Shown one piece after another: positions 7,744 through 19,720 of a DNA stretch of 64,000 bases. Source of the stretch: Photobacterium chitinilyticum (GTDB lineage Bacteria; Pseudomonadota; Gammaproteobacteria; Enterobacterales; Vibrionaceae); NCBI RefSeq assembly GCF_004104355.1, contig NZ_RJLM01000001.1, forward strand, positions 310,001 through 374,000. The letters run 5' to 3'. The first letter of the stretch is position 1, and every line of letters starts with the position of its first letter. The notes under the pieces are model-generated. The model was given only the letters and a program-made list of their open reading frames with translations. It ran no database searches and was not told where the DNA came from. Both the position numbers and the translations under genes were made by a program.

Positions 7744-8709
7744 ATGAGCTTATTAGATGTCAACGATCTACGCGTAGAATTTACAACACAAGACGGTATC
7801 GTCACCGCGGTTAACGATCTTAATTTTTCCCTACAGCAGGGTGAAACCCTGGGTATTGTGGGTGAGTCAGGTTCCGGTAAAAGTCAGACTGTTTTTGCCA
7901 TTATGGGCCTGCTTGCCAAGAACGGTATTATCAGCGGTAGTGCCAAGTTTGAAGGCCGTGAAATTCTTAACCTGTCGGAGCGCGAGCTGAATAAAATTCG
8001 AGCCGAACAGATCGCTATGATCTTCCAGGATCCAATGACTTCGCTTAACCCTTATATGAAAGTGAGTGATCAGCTTATGGAAGTGCTGATGCTACATAAA
8101 GGGATGGGCAAGACTGAGGCATTTGAAGAAAGTGTTCGCATGCTGGATGCGGTTAAAATTCCTGAAGCGCGCAAGCGTATTACCATGTATCCGCATGAGT
8201 TTTCTGGCGGTATGCGTCAGCGTGTAATGATCGCAATGGCATTACTGTGTCGCCCTAAACTGTTGATTGCCGATGAGCCAACCACAGCGTTGGATGTAAC
8301 AGTTCAGGCTCAGATCATGGAAATGCTGAATGAGCTGAAAAATGATTTTAATACCGCGATCATCATGATTACCCACGATCTGGGTGTGGTTGCCGGTAGT
8401 TGTGACAAAGTGCTGGTGATGTATGCTGGCCGTACGATGGAATACGGTAAAATCAACGAAATTTTCTATAAGCCATCGCACCCCTATACCGAAGGTTTGC
8501 TTAAAGCTATCCCTCGCCTAGATACTGACGGGGAGGAGTTACCAACCATTCCTGGTAATCCGCCTAACTTACTACGCCTGCCGGTTGGCTGTCCTTACCA
8601 GGAACGATGCCATAGGGTATCAAGTCGCTGTACGCAGGAAGCTCCTGCTTTGAAAGACTTTGCCGAAGGTCGTTTACGTGCGTGTTTTTCTGATATGGGG
8701 ACGTGGTAA
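7744..8709 (+). CDS. oppD: Oligopeptide ABC transporter ATPase OppD
   Basis: A 321-aa cytoplasmic ATPase. Walker A is GESGSGKSQ (near residue 40), the ABC signature is FSGGMRQRV, Walker B is LLIADEPTTALD, and the H-loop is ITHDLGVV. The C-terminal oligo_HPY domain ends in a cysteine-containing region (GCPYQERCHR...CTQEAP), which in this family can hold an iron-sulfur cluster. Its stop overlaps the oppF start (TAATG), so the two ATPases are translationally coupled and probably made in equal amounts. Confidence 0.96.
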   Translation: MSLLDVNDLRVEFTTQDGIVTAVNDLNFSLQQGETLGIVGESGSGKSQTVFAIMGLLAKNGIISGSAKFEGREILNLSERELNKIRAEQIAMIFQDPMTSLNPYMKVSDQLMEVLMLHKGMGKTEAFEESVRMLDAVKIPEARKRITMYPHEFSGGMRQRVMIAMALLCRPKLLIADEPTTALDVTVQAQIMEMLNELKNDFNTAIIMITHDLGVVAGSCDKVLVMYAGRTMEYGKINEIFYKPSHPYTEGLLKAIPRLDTDGEELPTIPGNPPNLLRLPVGCPYQERCHRVSSRCTQEAPALKDFAEGRLRACFSDMGTW

Positions 8710-9698
8710 TGGAAGCTCAAAAAAACCTACTGTTAGATATTAAAGATTTGAAAGTCCACTTCAATATTGCGCCTAAATCAGCATGGCCATGGAGCAAGCC
8801 ATCAAAGCTAAAGGCGGTCGATGGGGTTGGTATTCGTCTTTATGAAGGTGAGACGTTAGGTGTTGTTGGTGAATCTGGTTGTGGTAAGTCGACGTTTGCC
8901 CGTGCGGTAATTGGTTTGGTCGAAGCCACCGAGGGTAATGTTGTATGGCTAGGGAAGGATCTGACAAAGCTGGATCACGCTGCTATGCGAGAAAAGCGCA
9001 AAGAGATTCAGATGATTTTTCAGGATCCGCTGGCCTCGTTGAACCCCCGAATGACTGTCGGCGAGATTATCGCTGAGCCGCTGAAGGCATTCTATCCAAA
9101 ACTTGCTGTTGACGATGTAAAAGAGCAAGTCAAAGCGATGATGGCAAAAGTTGGACTACTGCCTAACGTAATCAACCGCTATCCTCACGAATTCTCCGGT
9201 GGCCAGTGTCAGCGTATCGGTATTGCTCGTGCATTGATCTTGAAGCCCAAACTGATTATTTGCGATGAGCCAGTTTCTGCGTTAGACGTTTCGATCCAGG
9301 CTCAGGTTGTGAACTTGCTGAAATCTTTACAGAAAGAGATGGGTTTGAGCTTGATCTTTATCGCTCATGATTTATCAGTGGTAAAACACATTTCAGACCG
9401 CGTTTTGGTGATGTATTTGGGTAATGCGGTAGAAATGGGTGAAGGGGAAGCATTGTGTGCCGAGCCTAAGCATCCTTATACCAAGGCGTTGATGTCAGCA
9501 GTTCCAATCCCGGATCCGGATCTGGAACGAAAGAAGCATATTGAATTGCTGGAGGGTGAATTGCCCTCGCCGATGAATCCGCCATCAGGGTGTGTTTTCC
9601 GCACGCGTTGTCCTCAGGCAACACCATCTTGTGCTGATAAGAAACCTCAGCTAGAAGGCGGAGATATTCATGCGGTTGCTTGTCTGAATGCCCATTAA
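8709..9698 (+). CDS. oppF: Oligopeptide ABC transporter ATPase OppF
   Basis: A 329-aa ATPase partner of OppD. ATG at 8709 overlaps the oppD stop by one base; a GTG at 8703 is an alternative start. Walker A is [10 protein letters not shown], the signature is [10 protein letters not shown], Walker B is [12 protein letters not shown], and the C-terminal oligo_HPY domain has [14 protein letters not shown]. Last gene of the opp operon, followed by a strong terminator. Confidence 0.96.
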   Translation: MEAQKNLLLDIKDLKVHFNIAPKSAWPWSKPSKLKAVDGVGIRLYEGETLGVVGESGCGKSTFARAVIGLVEATEGNVVWLGKDLTKLDHAAMREKRKEIQMIFQDPLASLNPRMTVGEIIAEPLKAFYPKLAVDDVKEQVKAMMAKVGLLPNVINRYPHEFSGGQCQRIGIARALILKPKLIICDEPVSALDVSIQAQVVNLLKSLQKEMGLSLIFIAHDLSVVKHISDRVLVMYLGNAVEMGEGEALCAEPKHPYTKALMSAVPIPDPDLERKKHIELLEGELPSPMNPPSGCVFRTRCPQATPSCADKKPQLEGGDIHAVACLNAH

Positions 9699-9721
9699 TT
9701 TAAGCCTGTGACAGGCTTTAG

Positions 9722-9749
9722 GCGCGGTGTCAAAGCCGCGCTTTTTTTT
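9722..9749 (+). terminator. Terminator of the opp operon
   Basis: A GCGCGG/CCGCGC stem is followed by eight T. Confidence 0.9.
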
Positions 9750-9790
9750 GTTTGATTTTTTCAATGTTGTTTTATTATCCAACAGGGTAG

Positions 9791-9826
9791 CAGGCGCCGC
9801 AGCACATTCATGAACGATGGCGCCTG
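9791..9826. repeat. Inverted repeat between convergent oppF and roxA
   Basis: CAGGCGCC (9791-9798) and GGCGCCTG (9819-9826) are perfect arms around a 20-nt loop that itself contains the palindrome TTCATGAA. It lacks a T-tract toward roxA, so a terminator role is uncertain. Confidence 0.35.
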
Positions 9827-9840
9827 TTTAATTTCAGTGG

Positions 9841-10974
9841 TTAGTCTACTGGATACCAATAGCCCAAGTTGACTAACTGAGTTAGAAGGGCAATGAATGC
9901 CGGGTGGTCGAGTTGCTTGCCTAGTGAGGCACTGGTGATTTGTTCCTCGTCACATAGATACGTGGCTGCAGAGCCACATTCTTCCGGAAGTTCAAAACGA
10001 TCGCCGTTAATGTAGAGAATATGTGGCTGCTCGGGATAGTAAAATGCTCGCAGACCGCCAAGGCGTTTCATTATCTCACCGCTTTCTAGGAACTGATAAG
10101 TTTCGCTGTTTTGCCATGGCGGCTCGGCTGAAATGATATCCAGCTCATGACGGCTGTTGCTCAGGTGCTCACCCATCCATTGTTTTATTAGGTGGGGGTG
10201 GTTCAGCAAGCTGCGCATCATTGCTTCCAGATCCTGATATTCAGCGTCTAGAATAGCGCCGCTGTTATTACGAGCTGGTAAGTCGGGGTTATGATAATGA
10301 ATATCACCAATTTCATTGGCGATGGCAAAGTCAGCGAAGCTGCTCAGAAGCTCTTGTTTTTTTGGTGAACGGAAACCGACAGAAAAGCTCATTGAGGTTT
10401 CGAGGGCATAGCCATCATGTGGGAAGCCCGGAGGAATATATAAAATATCACCAGGTTCCATAATCTCATCAATGATTGGCTCAAACTCCTTGATTTGGCG
10501 TAGTGCCGGGTGACGAAACTCTTCTTCATAGTTGTCTTTTTTCGGGCCGACGCGCCAGCGCCGTTTACCGGAGCCCTGGGTGATGAATACATCATATTGA
10601 TCAATGTGCGGACCGACACCGCCCCCTGGAGTAGAGTAGCTGATCATGAGATCGTCAAATAACCAATTAGGCAGCTGACGAAAAGGAGTGACAAGCTCCG
10701 CTGCTCCCTCGTGCCAGTGGTTCGCTGCTTGTACAATAAATGACCAGTTGTCTTCCGGTAAATTGTCGAAGTTCAGTGGACCGTGAGAAACATCCCACTC
10801 TTCACCATGTTTGGCGATATAACGTGAATCGACTTCTTCTTCCATTGCCAGTCCGGCAAGTTCGTCTGGGCTGATTGGGTCAACAAAGTCCTTGAAGCCC
10901 CCCTTTATAATCGTGGGTTTTTTCTGCCAGTATTCGGAGAGGAATTCTGCAAATGAGAAAGTAAGCTGGTACAT
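9841..10974 (-). CDS. roxA: Ribosomal protein uL16 arginine 3-hydroxylase RoxA (YcfD)
   Basis: A 377-aa cytoplasmic 2-oxoglutarate/Fe(II) oxygenase of the JmjC-like ROX family, close to the E. coli length of 373. In E. coli it hydroxylates an arginine of ribosomal protein uL16. The iron ligands are visible as H123-x-D125 (GPHIDQYDVF) and H186 (PPGFPHDGYALE). The C-terminal part is the dimerisation and winged-helix region. The gene stands alone between the convergent opp operon and norVW. No strong ribosome site is seen before the ATG at 10974. Confidence 0.93.
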   Translation of the reverse strand: MYQLTFSFAEFLSEYWQKKPTIIKGGFKDFVDPISPDELAGLAMEEEVDSRYIAKHGEEWDVSHGPLNFDNLPEDNWSFIVQAANHWHEGAAELVTPFRQLPNWLFDDLMISYSTPGGGVGPHIDQYDVFITQGSGKRRWRVGPKKDNYEEEFRHPALRQIKEFEPIIDEIMEPGDILYIPPGFPHDGYALETSMSFSVGFRSPKKQELLSSFADFAIANEIGDIHYHNPDLPARNNSGAILDAEYQDLEAMMRSLLNHPHLIKQWMGEHLSNSRHELDIISAEPPWQNSETYQFLESGEIMKRLGGLRAFYYPEQPHILYINGDRFELPEECGSAATYLCDEEQITSASLGKQLDHPAFIALLTQLVNLGYWYPVD

Positions 10975-11043
10975 GTACAGTCTTATATCGTTGAGCTAAG
11001 TGCCGAGTATAGCGCAAAGTGTATTGTGACTATTGGTTGAGAT

Positions 11044-11073
11044 GAAAAAAAGGGAAGCTGAGGTAGCTTCCCT
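11044..11073 (-). terminator. Terminator of norVW
   Basis: A perfect 9-bp AGGGAAGCT stem with a 5-nt loop is followed on the minus strand by a run of T. Confidence 0.85.
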
Positions 11074-11114
11074 AACTGAAATCCATTTCGTGCAGTGTTT
11101 TATCAAAACTAAGG

Positions 11115-12260
11115 TTATTCAGCTGGCAATAGGCGTAACAACGGGAAGGCTGCTTTTAACTGGTTGTGACTGACGATAAACCCAATCAGGTTGGCAGTTT
11201 CTTTATCGTAGGCCTTGGCAATTAAGCCGTTTGGCTCGTTAGTCACTTCCCAGGAGGCATTCTCATCGGTTGTATTGCCCGATAGGTGCAGTGGTAGCCA
11301 TGGGGTTTTCGCCTTCACCAAACTTGCCGGAAGATGAACCGGACTTGGTGTGCCCAGCAATGTTTTTGCTAATGTCATAGCGCACAGCATTGCTGGCTGA
11401 ATAAATGCGCGTACCTTGCCATCGAGTTCGGCGCAATCACCTAATGCAAATACACTCGGTGCAGATGTTTGCATCATTCTATCGACGACAATCCCTCGGT
11501 TAACGGCAATGTTGGCTTGCTGGGCTAACTGAGTATTCGGTGTTAGCCCCATTGCGGCGATAACCACGTCGGCTTCAATGTACTGTTTATCAGCCAGAGA
11601 AGTCACGAGTTGTTGATGATGGCGATTAATACTTGCTACCGTGTTATCTAGCTGAATATTAACCCCCTTTTGTGCCATAGCCTGATACAGGCTGGAGCTG
11701 ATAAATGGTGGTAGCAGCGTTGGCATCAAGTTGGGGGCTTTATCGCAAAGCGTTACCTGCTTGCCCGAACTTGCCAAATCCATCGCAATCTCGGTACCGA
11801 TTAAACCTGCGCCTAATACCAACACTGATTTTGCACGGGCAAGCTTGTCTTGCTGGCTTTGGTATTCCGCTAAGCTATTTAGTGTCACGATATCTTCGGT
11901 TGCATTGCCTGCAAAACTAGGAACAAATGCTGATGATCCGGTTGCCAGAACTAAGTCCGAATAAACTATAGATTGCTTATCGTAGTGAACTGTTTTGTTC
12001 TCTGTATCAATTGCATCAACACGGGTGTTGTTGATGAGTAAGATGTTATTTGCTGAGGCAAACTCGCTGGCCGTCTGTTTAACCAAATCATTAGCAGTCT
12101 GTTGTTTGCTAAAGACATGACTGAGATCAGGCTTTGAGTAATCATCACCATTGTCACCTGTTATGACGGTGATTGGGGTTTCAGCATTGAGTTTGCGAAG
12201 AGACTTTACCAACTGGTAAGCGGCAAAGCCGCTCCCAATAATAATAATGTGCTTATCCAT
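11115..12260 (-). CDS. norW: Nitric oxide reductase FlRd-NAD(+) reductase NorW
   Basis: A 381-aa cytoplasmic FAD/NADH oxidoreductase that passes electrons from NADH to the rubredoxin domain of NorV. The FAD site is IIGSGFAAYQLVKSLRK (residues 5-21), the NADH site is VLVLGAGLIGTEIAMDLA (about 145-162), and the second FAD motif is SVFALGDCAE (about 268). E. coli NorW is 377 aa. The start at 12260 has GAGGATA upstream, and the gene begins 11 bp after the norV stop, so the two form one operon. Confidence 0.92.
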   Translation of the reverse strand: MDKHIIIIGSGFAAYQLVKSLRKLNAETPITVITGDNGDDYSKPDLSHVFSKQQTANDLVKQTASEFASANNILLINNTRVDAIDTENKTVHYDKQSIVYSDLVLATGSSAFVPSFAGNATEDIVTLNSLAEYQSQQDKLARAKSVLVLGAGLIGTEIAMDLASSGKQVTLCDKAPNLMPTLLPPFISSSLYQAMAQKGVNIQLDNTVASINRHHQQLVTSLADKQYIEADVVIAAMGLTPNTQLAQQANIAVNRGIVVDRMMQTSAPSVFALGDCAELDGKVRAFIQPAMLCAMTLAKTLLGTPSPVHLPASLVKAKTPWLPLHLSGNTTDENASWEVTNEPNGLIAKAYDKETANLIGFIVSHNQLKAAFPLLRLLPAE

Positions 12261-12271
12261 GACTTATATCC

Positions 12272-13801
12272 TCAGGCAATAGGTTCAAAGACTTCTTTAC
12301 CGATGCCGCAATCAGGGCAGAGGAAATAATCGGGTACGTCAGCCCAAGCGGTGCCCGGTGCAACATCTTGGTTCGGTTCGCCTTGTTCTGGGTCGTAAAC
12401 CCATTGGCAGACGGTGCAAAGCTGTTTTTGTTTGTTTCCTGCTGAGGCTCTGTCTTGCGTGGTAGACGCAGGGCTATGGCTGCTAGGTGTTGCTGGTTGG
12501 GCCGTAGATTGAGCCATAGATTGAGCCATAGGTTGAGCAAGAGATACCTCAGGTGCTGCGCTCGCTTTGACGTGTGATACTGATTCCGGAGTTTCTGTGA
12601 TAGGTTGCAATGCCCATTCGCGTGCAATCTGTCGGCCGTGCTCACGGCACTCTTCCAATGCTTTGCCATCCGGGCGCCATTTGGTTTTCATGCCAATCGT
12701 GGTAAAGAAACCAGCATCGGTAAGACGTGCATGGATACGGTCAACTGCACCACCATTCCAGCCGTAGCTACCAAATGCGCCTGCTTTTTTACCTTTAAAA
12801 CGGAGGCCGGTAATTTCCTCCAGCATGCCTGCGATTTTAGGCATCATTACGTTGTTCATGGTTGATGAGCCAACCAGTATTCCTTTAGAGCCAAAGACAT
12901 TGGTTAGAATTTCATTTTTGTCATGACGTGACACGTTGAAGATCTTCACTGCCACATTTGGGTCGACTTCAGTGATACCTTGTGCGATGCCATCGGCCAT
13001 CATGCGGGTGTTGTTTGACATTGAATCATAGAAAATGGTGATTTTGTCTTCTTTATATTCGTCGGCCCACTCCAGATACTTCTCAATGATCTGAGTTGGA
13101 TTATCACGCCAAATCACCCCGTGTGAAGTCGCTACCATATCTACCGGTAAATTAAAGCCAAGAACTTCATGGATTTTTGCGGTTACCAACGGGCTAAATG
13201 GCGTCAGAATATTTGCGTAGTAGCGCAGGCATTGCTCCATGAGTTCGGTATATTCGACTTCGTCGTTGAACAGGCGCTCATCACAGTAATGCTGACCGAA
13301 AGCATCGTTACTGAAGAGTACTGCATCTTCTGTCATGTAAGTCATCATGCTGTCTGGCCAGTGCAGCATCGGTGTTTCAATGAAGACTAATGACTTACCG
13401 TTGCCAATATCAATGGAGTCACCGGTTTTAACAACATTGAAATTCCACTCTGGGTGGTGATGGTGACCGGTGATTGAGTCTATGGCATTTTCAGTACAAT
13501 AAATTGGCGTGTTAGGGATTTTGCTCATTAGTAGCGATAACGCACCAGCGTGATCTTCTTCAGCATGGTTGATCACAATAAGGTCGATATCGTTGAGGTT
13601 GATCTCTTGCTCAAGTTGCAGAACAAAGTCATAGCTAAATTTATGATCAACGGTATCGATTAACACGTTCTTACCTTCACGAATGAGGTAGCTATTGTAA
13701 CTTGTTCCTTTAAGCGTTTTATATTCGGTACCGTGGAAATCCCGCACTTCCCAATCGCGTTGGCCAACCCAGTGAATATTGTTTTTAACGTGAATAGACA
13801 T
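12272..13801 (-). CDS. norV: Anaerobic nitric oxide reductase flavorubredoxin NorV
   Basis: A 509-aa flavodiiron protein that reduces NO to N2O in the cytoplasm under low oxygen. Residues about 30-240 are the beta-lactamase-like diiron domain, with H79-x-E81-x-D83-H84 in NHAEEDHAG and later ligands in [18 protein letters not shown] and TSHGVIWR. Residues about 252-395 are the flavodoxin domain ([18 protein letters not shown]). A C-terminal rubredoxin follows ([10 protein letters not shown] and CPDCG, about 456-505). The linker before it is Ala/Ser/Pro-rich with repeated AQ-SMAQ-S units. E. coli NorV is 479 aa; the extra length is mainly this linker. The usual divergent norR activator is not next to it. 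Confidence 0.94.
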   Translation of the reverse strand: MSIHVKNNIHWVGQRDWEVRDFHGTEYKTLKGTSYNSYLIREGKNVLIDTVDHKFSYDFVLQLEQEINLNDIDLIVINHAEEDHAGALSLLMSKIPNTPIYCTENAIDSITGHHHHPEWNFNVVKTGDSIDIGNGKSLVFIETPMLHWPDSMMTYMTEDAVLFSNDAFGQHYCDERLFNDEVEYTELMEQCLRYYANILTPFSPLVTAKIHEVLGFNLPVDMVATSHGVIWRDNPTQIIEKYLEWADEYKEDKITIFYDSMSNNTRMMADGIAQGITEVDPNVAVKIFNVSRHDKNEILTNVFGSKGILVGSSTMNNVMMPKIAGMLEEITGLRFKGKKAGAFGSYGWNGGAVDRIHARLTDAGFFTTIGMKTKWRPDGKALEECREHGRQIAREWALQPITETPESVSHVKASAAPEVSLAQPMAQSMAQSTAQPATPSSHSPASTTQDRASAGNKQKQLCTVCQWVYDPEQGEPNQDVAPGTAWADVPDYFLCPDCGIGKEVFEPIA

Positions 13802-13839
13802 AACTGCTACCTATGTGTTTTTAAAAGGTGTATTTTGAG

Positions 13840-13900
13840 TGCATGTTATACCTCGGGGGCTTTTGTTGGCAAGTTAAACACGCATAAAAAATGCATGTTA
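13840..13900. promoter_or_regulatory. norV upstream region with direct repeat
   Basis: The 9-bp sequence TGCATGTTA occurs at 13840-13848 and again at 13892-13900, 52 bp apart (about five helical turns). Both lie upstream of norV. They may be regulator half-sites, but no known consensus is matched with confidence. Confidence 0.3.
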
Positions 13901-14002
13901 ATTTCATATCATTGTTTTTTATAATTTAAAATCAATTTTGGCAAAGGTGGTTTTAGACGGAAACCGGAACAGACGAAATGGGCAGTATAAAAAACAGGCA
14001 CA

Positions 14003-14032
14003 AAAAAAGGATTAGCCACAAGACTAATCCTT
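14003..14032 (-). terminator. Terminator of the mnmA-hflD-purB group
   Basis: A perfect 9-bp AAGGATTAG/CTAATCCTT stem with an 8-nt loop is followed on the minus strand by seven T. Confidence 0.85.
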
Positions 14033-14055
14033 ACGTATTTTAAACAGACTGTAAC

Positions 14056-15507
<1,452 letters not shown>

Positions 15508-15575
15508 TCACAGCGAACTAAACCGTTATTGTTTCTGGTGCTCATCGATAGGCTCGATAAGCTCCTAGTATGTAT

Positions 15576-16202
15576 TTAGCTGCGGGCAAGTAAGATTTTT
15601 GCCTGCTCGACCATCTGTTTACGGCCAAAAATCAGGTGGCGGCGCTTACCTCCGACCTGACGCCAGAGTACCGCACCACGTACTGCAGCAAGCAACAGGG
15701 CTCGCACTTTATGCTGTACGTTTTGTTGCTGCAGGTGAGCCGGTGTGCCTGTTACTTGGATACGAGGCCCAAGAGGGCTGATTATATCCAGGTAAACATT
15801 AGCCAGGTTGCTTACCATTTGATCATCGAGCAATTCGAAATGATCAATCTGGCGCTTGGCTGTATCTATTCGGTCACCCAGCTGTGCCATACTGTCACGG
15901 CGGCTGGATAGCTTACGCTCCAGTGCCATGACACTGACAAGGTAACGGGTAATTTCGTTACCTGATGGTGTGCTGTCAATCTCTGCTGATAATGTTTCCA
16001 AGCCAATACGCAGATTGGCTTCACAGCCAAAGATTTCGATTGTGTTGGATGGGTCTGTTACCACAATACTGTTTAAACAGGCTTCCAATGCATCGCGATC
16101 ACAAGTGCCGTCTCGGGCAATCTGTTGAACTAGTTTGACTGCCTGACAAATGCCGGCAAACGCGATGGTACGGTCATATAAAGTTTGTGCCACGTGCGAC
16201 AA
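15576..16202 (-). CDS. hflD: High frequency lysogenization protein HflD
   Basis: A 208-aa, largely helical, membrane-associated protein (E. coli HflD 213 aa). In E. coli it binds phage lambda CII and affects the lysis/lysogeny choice; its normal cell role is unclear. The N-terminal block [20 protein letters not shown] and the C-terminal [20 protein letters not shown] are typical. It starts 5 bp after mnmA and precedes purB, the standard order. Confidence 0.93.
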   Translation of the reverse strand: MSHVAQTLYDRTIAFAGICQAVKLVQQIARDGTCDRDALEACLNSIVVTDPSNTIEIFGCEANLRIGLETLSAEIDSTPSGNEITRYLVSVMALERKLSSRRDSMAQLGDRIDTAKRQIDHFELLDDQMVSNLANVYLDIISPLGPRIQVTGTPAHLQQQNVQHKVRALLLAAVRGAVLWRQVGGKRRHLIFGRKQMVEQAKILLARS

Positions 16203-16207
16203 CTCCC

Positions 16208-17323
16208 TTAGATTCGCTGCTCAATAATACCGCCACCCAGACAAACATCGCCGCTGTAGAACACAGCAGACTGGCCCGGAGTAACTGCAATTTGAGGTTC
16301 ATCAAATATCACTTTGATGTTCTCATCATCGATAGGGATGATGGTACAAGGAATATCTTGCTGACGGTAACGAGTTTTTACCGTACATGTTAGCGGCTCA
16401 CGAATTGGTAGGCGATCAACCCAGTCAAGCTGTGCTGCAATCAGACCATTTGATTGTAGGCGAGGGTGATCTTTACCCTGACCAACGATAAGTACGTTAC
16501 GCTCGACATCTTTATCGACCACGTACCATGCATCCTCGTTGCCGCCACCGCCTTTTTGGCCACCGATGTGAAGACCTTTTCGCTGCCCCAGAGTGTGGTA
16601 CATCAGACCTTGGTGCTGGCCAATCACGGTGCCGTTATCAGCCGTTTCGATGTTACCTGGCTGCGCTGGCAGGTATTTGCCTAGAAACTCGGTAAACTTA
16701 CGTTCACCAATAAAGCAGATACCGGTTGAATCTTTTTTCTTCGCAGTTATTAGGCCTTGTTCTTCAGCAATACGGCGAACTTCTGGTTTTTCCAGTTCAC
16801 CGACAGGGAACAGGCTGCGAGCGATCTGCTCGTGGCTAAGGGTATACAGGAAATAGCTCTGATCTTTATTGTTATCTACGCCGCGCAGCATTTGAGGCTT
16901 CTCGCCTTCCACACTCGGGAAGCTGCGGCGGGTGTAGTGACCCATAGCAATGTAGTCAGCTTCCAGAACTTCATCGGCAAATTCCAAAAACGCTTTGAAT
17001 TTAATTTCTTTGTTGCAAAGAATATCCGGGTTCGGGGTTCGCCCTGCTTTATACTCCGCGAGGAAGTATTCAAACACATTGTCCCAGTACTCAGCTGCAA
17101 AGTTGATGGTATGCAAGTGAATACCCAGTTTGTCACATACAGCTTGTGCATCAGCGAGATCTTCTGCGGCAGAACAGTACTCTTCATTATCATCTTCTTC
17201 CCAGTTCTTCATGAACAGGCCTTCAACTTGGTAGCCTTGTTGAAGTAGCAAGTAAGCTGATACTGAGGAATCAACGCCGCCGGACATACCGACAATGACT
17301 TTTTTCTGGCTGTTATCTGACAT
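16208..17323 (-). CDS. mnmA: tRNA-specific 2-thiouridylase MnmA
   Basis: A 371-aa cytoplasmic enzyme that thiolates U34 of tRNA-Lys, -Glu and -Gln. The PP-loop ATP-binding motif is [11 protein letters not shown] (residues 12-22). The catalytic cysteines are C103 (ILCNKEIKF) and C203 ([12 protein letters not shown]). E. coli MnmA is 368 aa. It is the first gene of mnmA-hflD-purB. In E. coli nudJ sits between rluE and mnmA; here that space holds no recognisable gene. Confidence 0.96.
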   Translation of the reverse strand: MSDNSQKKVIVGMSGGVDSSVSAYLLLQQGYQVEGLFMKNWEEDDNEEYCSAAEDLADAQAVCDKLGIHLHTINFAAEYWDNVFEYFLAEYKAGRTPNPDILCNKEIKFKAFLEFADEVLEADYIAMGHYTRRSFPSVEGEKPQMLRGVDNNKDQSYFLYTLSHEQIARSLFPVGELEKPEVRRIAEEQGLITAKKKDSTGICFIGERKFTEFLGKYLPAQPGNIETADNGTVIGQHQGLMYHTLGQRKGLHIGGQKGGGGNEDAWYVVDKDVERNVLIVGQGKDHPRLQSNGLIAAQLDWVDRLPIREPLTCTVKTRYRQQDIPCTIIPIDDENIKVIFDEPQIAVTPGQSAVFYSGDVCLGGGIIEQRI

Positions 17324-17691
17324 ATTTCTCTTCAGTCGTTAATAGTGTTAAGAGCGTAATTCTAACAGAAAGCTTTTTCGCGAAACAGAGCGAGAGCAGA
17401 ATCACACTTTAATAATTTTATCGTCTTTTCGTATTACCAACCAGGTGTGCAAAAAAGTAATTAAAATGAGTGTTATAAACGACAAGAACATAGCAAAAAT
17501 ACGATGGTATCCATGCATCACCAGTTGATGCCCCATGCTGACGCAAACGTTTGCCTTGTGGTGGCTATGATAGATTAACCCGGGGCCAATGTGTAGTTTT
17601 TTCGGTATGGTCTTTCGCGTGGAAACTTGAAGAGATTGGTGTAAGCCGGCAACCGTGACAATGACTGCCGGCAAAGTATCTATTGTGCTGC
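17324..17691. other. Gap where E. coli has nudJ
   Basis: A 368-nt stretch with no supported gene. It contains a perfect 7-bp inverted repeat (GCCGGCA at 17647-17653 and TGCCGGC at 17668-17674) just after rluE, without a T-tract. A minus-strand 90-codon frame at 17402-17674 has no family features. No Nudix box (GX5EX7REUXEEXGU) was found. Confidence 0.4.
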
Positions 17692-18327
17692 TTAAGGTAG
17701 AGTGACTTCACGCCATTCGCCCGGAGGCAAGTCGTCGATTGTCCAGTCTGCCATTCTGTGGCGGATGAGTCGCAAGGTCGGAAAGCCTATATGCGCTGTC
17801 ATACGTCTTACCTGGCGGTTGCGTCCCTCTTTCAGGGTTATTGCAAGCCAGGTGGTAGGGATGCTTTTACGCTCGCGGATCGGTGGGTTACGGTCCCATA
17901 CTGTGGGTTGCTCCATACGCTCGACACCGGCTGGGAGGGTCGGGCCATCTTTCAGTGTAACGCCTTTGCGGAGTTGGTCGAGTTGCTCATCGCTTGGCGC
18001 GCCTTCAATCTGGACCCAGTATGTTTTGGGCTGTTTGGATTTCGGTTGCGTGAGGCGGGCTTGCAGCACACCGTCATTGGTCAAAACCAACAAACCTTCG
18101 CTGTCCTTGTCGAGCCTTCCTGCCGGGTAAACGTCTTTAACCGGGATGAAATCAGACAGAGTTTTATCCCCCAGTTCGCCGCTGAACTGGGTCAAAACGT
18201 TATATGGTTTGTTAAATAATATGATCTTTTGCGGGCCGCGAGGCCGTTTGGGTTTATTAAATTTTCTTGATGCTCTACGCTCATTGTTAGAACGTTTTGG
18301 TTGACGCGATGAGGTGTTTGGCTTCAT
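17692..18327 (-). CDS. rluE: 23S rRNA pseudouridine(2457) synthase RluE
   Basis: A 211-aa member of the RsuA/RluB/E/F family (E. coli RluE 217 aa). It converts U2457 of 23S rRNA to pseudouridine. After a basic, disordered tail of about 30 residues come [17 protein letters not shown] and the catalytic block [19 protein letters not shown] with the catalytic aspartate in [25 protein letters not shown] is the conserved C-terminal motif. There is no S4 domain, as expected for RluE. It is divergent from icd, as in E. coli. Confidence 0.94.
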   Translation of the reverse strand: MKPNTSSRQPKRSNNERRASRKFNKPKRPRGPQKIILFNKPYNVLTQFSGELGDKTLSDFIPVKDVYPAGRLDKDSEGLLVLTNDGVLQARLTQPKSKQPKTYWVQIEGAPSDEQLDQLRKGVTLKDGPTLPAGVERMEQPTVWDRNPPIRERKSIPTTWLAITLKEGRNRQVRRMTAHIGFPTLRLIRHRMADWTIDDLPPGEWREVTLP

Positions 18328-18469
18328 AAATAGCGTGCTGTGCTGGGGGTGACTAAATTGACCCGCCTATTATACGCTAAAAATAACCCGAGTGGCGTAT
18401 CGATAAAATTTCAAGTATGATTTGCCCGCATCTTACAAAAAGATAACAAATGGACGCTAGGAGATTTAA

Positions 18470-19720
18470 ATGGATAGTAAAGTAGTTGTACCAGTTGAAG
18501 GTCAGAAAATTACTCTTGACTCAGAAGGTAAACTGGTCGTTCCTAACAACCCGGTAATTCCATACATCGAAGGCGATGGTATCGGTGTTGATGTAAGCCC
18601 TGCAATGATCAAAGTTGTTGATGCGGCAGTAGAAAAAGCCTATGCAGGCGATCGTAAAATTGAGTGGATGGAAATCTACACTGGTGAGAAATCAACTCAG
18701 GTTTACGGTGAAGACGCATGGTTACCACAAGAAACTTTAGAGTTCATTCGTGACTACAAAGTTGCAATTAAAGGTCCTTTGACTACACCGGTAGGTGGTG
18801 GTATTCGTTCACTTAACGTTGCCCTACGTCAAGAGCTTGACCTATACATTTGTGTTCGCCCGGTTCGCTATTTTGATGGCGTACCAAGCCCACTTAAACG
18901 CCCTGATCTAACTGATATGGTTATCTACCGTGAAAACTCGGAAGATATCTATGCGGGTGTTGAGTTCCAGGCGGGTACTGAGGAAGCAGACAAAGTTATT
19001 AAGTTCCTACAAGACGAAATGGGAGCAACCAAAATTCGCTTCCCACAACAGTGTGGCGTAGGTATTAAGCCTGTTTCTGAAGAAGGTACTAAGCGTCTTG
19101 TGCGTGCTGCCGTTCAGTATACGATTGACAACGATCGTGACTCGTTGACGCTGGTTCACAAAGGTAACATCATGAAGTTCACCGAAGGTGCCTTCAAGGA
19201 TTGGGGTTACGAAGTGGCTGCGGAATTCGGTGCTGAGCTACTCGATGGTGGCCCGTGGATGACACTGAAAAACCCTAATACGGGTAAAGAGATCATTATC
19301 AAGGACAGTATCGCTGATGCCTTCCTGCAGCAAATCCTACTTCGCCCAGCGGAGTATGATGTGATTGCAACGATGAACCTTAATGGTGACTATGTCTCTG
19401 ATGCACTGGCTGCACAGGTTGGTGGTATTGGTATTGCTCCGGGCGCAAACATTGGTGATGGTGTAGCGTTGTTCGAAGCAACTCACGGTACTGCGCCTAA
19501 GTACGCTGGCCAGGATAAAGTAAACCCAGGTTCACTGATCCTTTCTGCTGAGATGATGCTTCGTCACCTAGGCTGGACAGAAGCGGCAGATCTGATTATC
19601 AGCTCGATGGAGTCGGCAATTAGTAACAAGACAGTAACTTATGACTTTGAGCGCCAGATGGAAGGTGCAAGATTGCGTAAGTGTTCTGAGTTTGCTGATG
19701 ACATGATTGAGCAAATGTAA
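18470..19720 (+). CDS. icd: NADP-dependent isocitrate dehydrogenase
   Basis: A 416-aa cytoplasmic TCA-cycle enzyme (isocitrate to 2-oxoglutarate, CO2 and NADPH), the same length as E. coli Icd. Ser114 in [13 protein letters not shown] matches the serine phosphorylated by AceK in E. coli, so glyoxylate-branch control is likely. [17 protein letters not shown] is the family signature. [18 protein letters not shown] is the cofactor-binding loop of the NADP form. Good ribosome site (TAGGAG) before 18470; terminator follows. Confidence 0.97.
   Translation: MDSKVVVPVEGQKITLDSEGKLVVPNNPVIPYIEGDGIGVDVSPAMIKVVDAAVEKAYAGDRKIEWMEIYTGEKSTQVYGEDAWLPQETLEFIRDYKVAIKGPLTTPVGGGIRSLNVALRQELDLYICVRPVRYFDGVPSPLKRPDLTDMVIYRENSEDIYAGVEFQAGTEEADKVIKFLQDEMGATKIRFPQQCGVGIKPVSEEGTKRLVRAAVQYTIDNDRDSLTLVHKGNIMKFTEGAFKDWGYEVAAEFGAELLDGGPWMTLKNPNTGKEIIIKDSIADAFLQQILLRPAEYDVIATMNLNGDYVSDALAAQVGGIGIAPGANIGDGVALFEATHGTAPKYAGQDKVNPGSLILSAEMMLRHLGWTEAADLIISSMESAISNKTVTYDFERQMEGARLRKCSEFADDMIEQM

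Noticed and set aside
17402-17674. Minus-strand 90-codon frame between rluE and mnmA
   Set aside because: No ribosome site, no Nudix or other motif, and unusual His-rich composition; it looks like noncoding DNA.
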